NCBI GenBank assembly: GCA_050084985.1
Contig: JBITNC010000002.1
Span: 11,284,001-11,348,000 of the forward strand
Source: Nageia nagi
Lineage: Eukaryota; Pinophyta
DNA length: 64,000 nt
Reading direction: 5' to 3'
Numbering within the stretch: position 1 is the first letter of the stretch; each line of letters starts with the position of its first letter. The notes under the pieces were generated by a model, which was given only the letters and a program-made list of their open reading frames with translations, was not told the DNA's origin and made no database searches. Shown here one piece after another: positions 57,432 to 64,000 of the stretch. The position numbers and the translations under genes were made by a program.

Positions 57432-60400
57432 TCAAACTTCACTTACCCTTGAGGATAACTTCACCAACTCGATAGCATCCCTAAGCTTACAAAATTGAGC
57501 TTTTGGGAGGGGCTTGGTGAATAAATCAGTGGAGTTTAAAGTGGATGGATAATACTCCAGGTGCATGATACCATCAAGAACCTTCTCCTTAATAAAATGG
57601 GCTTGGAGTTCCACATGTTTTGTTCTTTGATGGAATACAAGATTCTTAACCAAAGAGATCATTGACTGATTGTTTAAAGAAATCAAAGATGAGCCATCTT
57701 GCTTATACCTAATTTCTTTCAAAAGATGCCTTAGCCAAATGGCTTCCTAGGCTGCAATAGACATGGCATGGTATTTAGATTCTATGGTCGAAAGAGAAAT
57801 AGTAGGATACTTCTTAAAAGCCCAAGAGATAGCACTTGAACCAATGCTAAACATATATGCAGAGGTTGATTTCTTATCATCTTTATCTCCCCCATAGTTA
57901 GAATCTGATAATCTAGAGAGAATAAATGAGGGTAACTTAGAATACTTGAGAGTAAGATTCTTAGTCTCTACAACATGCCTCAAAATTTTCTTAACAACAT
58001 TGAGGTGCTCAAAATATGGTTTCTATATGAATCGAGCCATCAGATTCACTTCCAAAGTAATATCTAGGTTGGAGATAGTCAAATATAAAAGATTACCAAT
58101 TAATTACTTATAAGTTGTAGCATCAACAAACTGAGAGTTAGAGCTTAAAGAAACAGTGATTCTAAGAGAGACTAGTATAATCCTTGTATCGATACACTTG
58201 TATTTGAAGATAGTAGTGTAAAAGACCAAGATCACTCATTCTAAATGTTTTCTTAAGTTTAGATATGCACTCTTAAATGATTTCTTCATTGTTCCCAATT
58301 ATCAGAAGATCATCCACATAAAGAAGAATGAAGACCATGTCTTTTCTCTGATTGAGCACATATAGATCAAAGTAAAAAAAATACTTAAATAAACTAATGT
58401 CTATAAAATACCTTGAAATCTTCTTATACCAAGCTCTAAGTGCTTATGTAAGTCCATATAATGACTTCTTTATCTTGCACACAATGGACTTTTTGCCTTC
58501 CATAATGAACCCTCCTAGTTGATTCTTAAAGATTTTCACATCTAAGTCACTATTAAGAATTGCACTTTAATGTTAAGTTGAAAAACTTTCTATCTTTAAA
58601 CTGCAAAAAGAGCAAGGATAATTCTCATAATAGGCATCTTTACCATGGGAGCAAAGGTTTTCTCATAATTTACGTCGTATTTCTAAGTAAAACCTTTGGC
58701 CACTAACCTTACCTTGGATTTCTCAATATCCCCAATATAAATGAACTTGACCTTCAAGATCCACTTATTACCAATCACATTCTTCTCATTGGGATAAGGA
58801 ACCAAATCTCAAATTTCATTTTTTATAAGCATCTCATACTACACTTTCATAGATTCCATTCAGCACTCATTCTTAGAAGCTTCTTTGAAGGTTGAGGGCT
58901 CATGCTTGTTGTCAATCTTGGAAAATAAGGATTTGTTCAAGGTCATGCTCCTTATTACCCTTTATGTTAAAGAATTTTATTCTTGAGGTGACTTGTCTAC
59001 ATCAATATCTAACAAGCTATGTGCAACTAAAGAGTCCTTTGGATCATCAACATCCTCATTAGAAGAAGATTCTTCAGGAAGTTCATTGAACTTTACATCC
59101 CTTGAAATAAACACAAATTTATAGGTTGAAGAGTAGAGCTTATAACCTCTATGCTAACTGTCATAACCCATAAAGATACATTTTTCATCTCTTTTGTCCA
59201 ACTTTTTCTTTTTTCAAAAATAATGTAGGAGAATGCTTCATAATCAAATACCTTAAGGTGAGAAATGTTAGGTTTTCTTCTTGACCATGCTTCAAAAGGA
59301 GTTTTACCCTAAATGGCTTTTATGGGACACTTATTCAAGGTGTAAATAGTAGTGCTTATTACTTCACCCCATAAAAAACTAGGAAGATTACCCAACATGC
59401 ATCTAACCATTTTCATAATTATTTTGTTCTTCTTTTCATCAACATCATTTTTTTTAGGAGTGTATGGAATTATAAATTGCCTTTTGATTCCATACTTAAC
59501 ATAATAAATATTGAACTCATTGCTATTATATTCTTTTCCATTATCTAATCTCAACATGTTGATTTTAAGGTTAGTTTGATTCTCAACAAAGGCCTTAAAA
59601 ATCTTAAAACTCTCAAAGGTTTGATCCTTGTACGCAAGTAGATACCTAAAGGTCATCCTACTAAAATCATCAATGAAATTCAATTCATAAGATACTCCTT
59701 CAAGTGAATTAGTCTAAAATAGACCCATCAAATCTGAATGCACAAGTTGAAGAGGTTAAGATTCTCTTATTATCTTATCTTTTTTAAACTTTTATCTATG
59801 CATCTTGCATAAATCAATCTAAGAAAAAATTAAAGGTAAACCTTCCATAAGTTTTTGGTCTTTCATGACTTGAATACTCTTATGGTTAAGGTGCCCTAAA
59901 TTTTGATGCCAAAGATTACCTCTAGAACACACACTTGTAGCAAGACACATCTTTGATGGAACTTGATCCATAATGTAAATATCATCTTTCACTACTCTTT
60001 TAACTAATATGAAAAGTCCTTTATTAATGCACCAAGATTGAGAGTCGAACTCAAAAAAGTACCCTTTTTTAGCAACTTAGATCATGGAGAGAAGGTTCAT
60101 TCTAAGCTTAGGAACATAGAGCACATTATCAAGAACCTTCTCATGAATTAACACACTTATAATTCTTTAGACTTTAAAGGTAGAGTTATCATCTATCATA
60201 ACTGCATCTTTTCTATACTTATGAAAGTTCTCAAACTTTTCCTTTTTAAAGCATAGATGATTAGTGCAACCAGAATCAACAATCTAATCAGACAAAAAAG
60301 AGTGAGATATGGAGTAGATCATCGCAGTAAAACTAGCTTGTATATTATTTTTTTCTTTAAAATTCTTTACATTTTCATTACCTTTGTTTTTTTTCTCTGT

Positions 60401-61330
60401 TTTCTTTTTGTAGCAATCAACTTTTTTATGACTTTGGATGCCATAATAGTTACAATTACCATCAAACTTTTTTTTAAGTTATAGATTATTTGCTTTGCTT
60501 TTTTCATTTTTTTACTTAAAATGGTTATTATTTCCATTATTCCTATTATTGTTATTGTTATTCTTGTTATTACTTTTGTTTCCATTGTTACTGCTACTAT
60601 TGTAGCCATTACCTCTTTTCTCAAACCTTTTGGAGGAAAAAGGATAAAATTTCTTTTGATAGTTGAACTTCTTCTTGAAAAAATTTTTGGTTGCTCTAAG
60701 AGTAACATTATTATCCTTCAGAGAAGAAATCAACATCTTTTTGTTAAGGGTTTTCTTATACTTCAAAAGGAGCTTAGAAAGGTTCTCAAGGGAGAAGATT
60801 TCTTCTTCATCATCAAGTCTTATTTTTATAATCATTATAAAGTTTTCAAATTTTGAAGAAAGGTTTTGAAGAATGATGAAAACCATGAACTCATCATTGA
60901 TCCAATTACATCCATAAGCAATAAGTTGATTTCTTAGGTAAATGATTTTATTCAAGTAGATAGCCACATTTTCATCTTCCCCTTGATAAGATTGAAGCAA
61001 CTTTTAGAGAATAGTAAACTTTGAAAATTTTGAACCAAGTTAGATTTGCTTAAGGTTATCTTAAGTTTTTTTGTTAAGGTTGAAGAGTAAATCATCAAGA
61101 GCACATCATTTAAAACTGCATAGAAGATCATGAAGGTTACCAACTCATTTTTTATGTTGTAAGCCTCTAGTGCCTTCTCATCTGTAGGAGGTACAAGGTT
61201 CTCATTCATTATTTTCCAAGACTTCCTTACCTATAATTCAGCTCTCATTCGTGGTTCTCAAATTCCAAAGTTGGAACCATCAAGAATGTGTTTGCATAAA
61301 AAAGAGTCTCCCATTTGCTACACATGGATA
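57432..61330 (-). pseudogene. Copia 2 gag-pol, heavily mutated
   Basis: Gag (UBN2-like: ENVAIYLNKIIYLRNQLIAY, 60512-61330) ends in an Asn-rich tract and a knuckle CNYYGIQSHKKVDC in which the second cysteine is Tyr. Protease has IVDSGCTNHLC near 60260-60300. Integrase is 59309-59683, with FIDDFSR, LRLDNGKEY and a conserved Glu in DVDEKKNKII. RT has LLYVDDLLIIG near 58300. RNase H lies at 57432-57983 (SDSNYGGDKDDKKSTSAYMF and SLSTIESKYHAM). Many stops and frameshifts, so it is not translatable as one protein. Confidence 0.93.
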
Positions 61331-63860
61331 TGAAAAAATAATAAGTATGTGGTTTAGTAAACAACATTATATGTTAAGTTTAAACCAAGTAAATAATGCA
61401 TGTTAATTTTATCACTAGAGACATGCTTGATTTGATTCATAAGTGCAAATGTTTTACAACTCAAATAATAATCCATGTACCCAAATACATTTCTCATCTC
61501 AAGAATCGTAGATGTAGAGTGACATTGTTGAGGCTTATTTTTTTATTTAAAATTAGGCTTTCATGTGGATGCTCACATAAGAGGAGCCCCAAGTACTACC
61601 AATCCTTAACTAATTCGCCTTGGTTAGTATTATACTTTCTCACAAGGAGAAGTACCTACTATTTTCTAAGGTTATGACATATATTGAATCGATCAAATTA
61701 TTAATCTTGATTAGGTTTCAATTTATCCTCTTAGGTTATCAAGATAATCCTTGAATGGACATGTGAACATGTGGTATCACTACACACATGCCTATCCACC
61801 TATTGGAGTTATGTCCAAACCAACAGAGAATTTAGGGGCAATTGAGAAGTACAAACTTTTCACCATTCGTATCATCGAACTTAAAGGCTCCAGTATACCT
61901 TTCCTAACCTCATGGCTTCCCAAAAAAGTCATGTTGCAAAATGTATGTGCAGATGTGTTCATTTTAGGAGGTTGCTCATTTCAATGTTTATGATTTTATT
62001 TTGCATAAGCAATCAAAAAATTATGAAACATGAAGTAAAATGCATAAATAAAATATCATTTATTCATAACTTAAAACCTAAGAGTCCAATGGATTTTGTT
62101 TACCAACCCCTAAGGGACATCTTTACATAAATCCATAATTTGCATAATTGAATTTTTTAATTTAGCATAAGAAATGATTACTTAGAGAAGTAATAAACAT
62201 CTATCACTTTGCATAGGAAAAAAAAAGCATCAAATATTCCATTCATTTTTCCAATAACTTGCATAATTCCATTCACCACTTTGCATAAGGAATTTATTAA
62301 GTTAAACACTTAAAAAAAATCTAGGTAATAGTCATACCATATTTGCATAAGATTCTAAAAATTTTAAGTAAGAAATCATAAAAAATTTCCCCCCTTTTTA
62401 TTTAAAATCTCTCTTTAACACTTTAAACACTTAGTAGAAATCTTTTTAGAAAGTAGTAAAGTACTATGTTAATCAAAGTAAGTGTTTATTTTAAATCTTA
62501 AAAATGCCAAAAAAATTCTTTATTGAAAAAAAAAAAACTTGTTACATTTTTCTAAAAAAGAAAGGTATTTAAGAGAAATGATAAGTTTTTACTCAACCAT
62601 TAATGCATATTTGGCCCTTTATGCACTCTAAGTTAGATTTTATTAAATCATAATATTTTCCTCTAAACACTCCAAGTTATATTTCATTAAAGGATAATAT
62701 TTTCCTTTAAACACTCCATGTCATGTTTATTAAATGGAAGGTTGGTAAAAAAAATTAAGACCTTAAGTTTTCTTGTAATAAACCAAAAATAATGCATGAC
62801 AACGAAAAAATTATGCTTGGATTAATGTGAAAATGCAATCATTAAATTCATATCATTTTGGTTTTGTGAAAAAAAAGGCAAGTAACAGAAGACCATGGCT
62901 GAGAGAGGTGCCCATGGAGGGAGGGCCTCAAAAAGAGAGAGAGGTCATGCAAGGAGGAGAAAATTAAGGACCATGAGAGGAAGGAGAGAATGAGCTGAGT
63001 AGCCAAGAGGGCCTAGGGTGGAAAAATAGGTAAGCAATGAAAAAATATTGAGCAAACAACAAAAGTCAAGCAAAGGAGTAAGCAAACAAGAACTCGATGT
63101 GGGCATGGGCCTGTGCAGGTTTGAATCCTACTATCCACAAAATTGTAGGAGGGTTTTGCCTGAAGTCGAGGTAGTGGAGGAGAGAAAATACCATCGCCCA
63201 AAAGGAGTACAAAACATTTGAAAAAATGTATACACATCTCAAAATACTATCCCCCAAAAGAAGTACAAAACATTTGAAAAAAAATGTATATGCATTTGAA
63301 AATACCGTTGCAAAAAAAGGAGTACAAAACTTTTGAAAAAAAATGTATACGCATATGAAAATACCATTTTTGTGTAATGCAAGCATATACATATATATTT
63401 TTGTTGTAAAGGATATGCAACATTTTTAAATTAACATTTCTACAAGGCATATTAAATATATATATTTTTTGTAAAAAAAGCAACCCCTTTTTTAATTTTT
63501 TTAATAAGCTAAAAAATAGCCTTATAAGTTCCGAAACAAAAATGTTATTTTTGAAAAAATAATTATATACTATCCTCTTGAAAAAAAAATCAATGTATTA
63601 AGTAATTTTGTAAAAATAAATTGCAACTATCATAAGAGGTTAGTAGAAATAAAAATATTGCATTATATTGCAATTTTGACCATATTTTGTCAAAAAAAAT
63701 AGAACTAACACATCCGATAAAATACATTAGTATCTTAATGACATAATCCAAAAAAAAAAGAAAGAAAGGAAGTTATACCTTCTTAATTTTTTTACCTCAG
63801 CAAGGTTGTTGAAGAAGGATGAGGAACCTCCAAGATGTTGAAGAAGAGCTTTCACACCAA
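61331..63860 (-). other. Long 5' leader of copia 2
   Basis: About 2.5 kb lies between primer site and gag, long for a copia element. It contains recurring TTGCATAA motifs (62130-62350), a 44-base two-copy repeat around 62650-62730 (TAATATTTTCCT.TAAACACTCCA) and the tandem repeat at 63186-63370. No convincing ORF. Confidence 0.6.
63186..63370. repeat. Tandem repeat of about 57 bases, three copies plus
   Basis: Units begin AAAATACCAT or AAAATACTAT and continue AAGGAGTACAAAAC.TTTGAAAAAA..ATGTATA.GCAT. They start at about 63186, 63241 and 63301, with a partial at 63357. Confidence 0.92.
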
Positions 63861-63872
63861 GCTTTGATACCA
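63861..63872 (-). promoter_or_regulatory. Primer binding site of copia 2
   Basis: Complement reads TGGTATCAAAGC, two bases from the LTR; one base differs from the copia 1 site. Confidence 0.9.
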
Positions 63873-63874
63873 AA

Positions 63875-64000
63875 TGAGAGAAATGAACTATAACATGAAC
63901 AACTCTAAGCTCCCAAGATCACATGAAATCTCATACTAATATCAAGATAATTCAAGAATATAATCTCACAAAGTGACATAAGATGTAAATGGTTCCTCCA
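63875..64000 (-). repeat. 5' LTR of copia 2, partial
   Basis: First 126 plus-strand bases are visible and match 56217-56342 with about ten differences. Confidence 0.92.

Larger units (their letters stand above)
56217..64000 (-). mobile_element. Ty1/copia retrotransposon (copia 2), decayed, runs off the right edge
   Basis: The left LTR is 56217-56716 and the right (5') LTR begins at 63875; both start TGAGAGAA.TGAACTATAACA on the plus strand. The polypurine tract AAGGGGGAG is at 56717-56725 in complement. The primer site TGGTATCAAAGC is at 63861-63872 in complement. Coding remnants follow copia order between 61330 and 57432. The 126 bases of right LTR visible differ from the left LTR at about ten positions, so it is older than copia 1. 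Its probable left TSD is AAAGT (56212-56216); the right one is outside the window. Confidence 0.93.

Noticed and set aside
63013-63483. Overlapping minus-strand frames with repeated FFKCFVLLLG-like peptides
   Set aside because: The peptide repetition is produced by the 57-base tandem repeat in the copia 2 leader; there is no start or domain support.

Overview
The window looks like nuclear DNA of a seed plant with a very large, repeat-dominated genome. A gymnosperm is my best guess. That is inferred from the nested LTR retrotransposons, the introns of more than 20 kb and the gene families present; no species marker was identified. Base composition is AT-rich. Nearly all long open frames are transposable elements, decayed gene copies or chance frames.

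The only gene with intact exons is a CPRD49/isoamyl-acetate-esterase-type GDSL (SGNH) esterase on the minus strand. Two complete versions of its first coding exon lie at 43254-43364 and 38256-38366, each with its own upstream region, start codon and GT donor. A 78-base second exon lies at 15720-15797 with AG acceptor, branch-point-like motif and GT donor. The phases join exactly. If these exons belong to one gene, intron 1 is 22.5 or 27.5 kb, and intron 2 runs off the left edge because I see no third exon in the window. Positions 1 to 43364 would then be one gene locus carrying fewer than 200 coding bases per transcript. The two first exons sit in an old tandem segmental duplication of about 2 kb (37520-39410 and 41930-44150). 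The copies share a CACGTG box, and the outer one carries an expanded 53-base minisatellite near its donor.

Layout: 200-1162 is a degenerate array of eight hairpin-forming units. 2393-3658, 22163-23423 and 32137-33228 are solo LTRs of one family, each with a perfect 5-base target duplication; further members are at 8685-9826, 11272-12121 and about 20524-21472. 4588-7828 is a small non-autonomous LTR element holding an antisense fragment of a nodulin-like MFS transporter with a splice boundary. 10470-13660 is a decayed hAT transposase with an LTR in its intron. 18861-19660 is a PPR pseudogene. 23424-33320 is a TRANK1-like UvrD-family helicase pseudogene, split by a solo LTR and by a 5.8-kb insertion that encodes a degraded protein of more than 1000 residues I cannot identify. 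34050-36384 holds a LINE-type RNase H remnant, another unidentified ORF and a LINE-like 3' tail. 44870-45470 is a PIF1/Helitron helicase fragment.

From 46629 to the right edge is a nest. An old Ty3/gypsy element, plus strand and lacking most of its reverse transcriptase, is cut by two minus-strand Ty1/copia elements. The younger one (50866-55842) is complete with TSD, PBS, PPT and three disabling lesions. The older, more decayed one (56217 to beyond 64000) has a 2.5-kb leader.

All family assignments are from motif recognition by eye; no database search was run.
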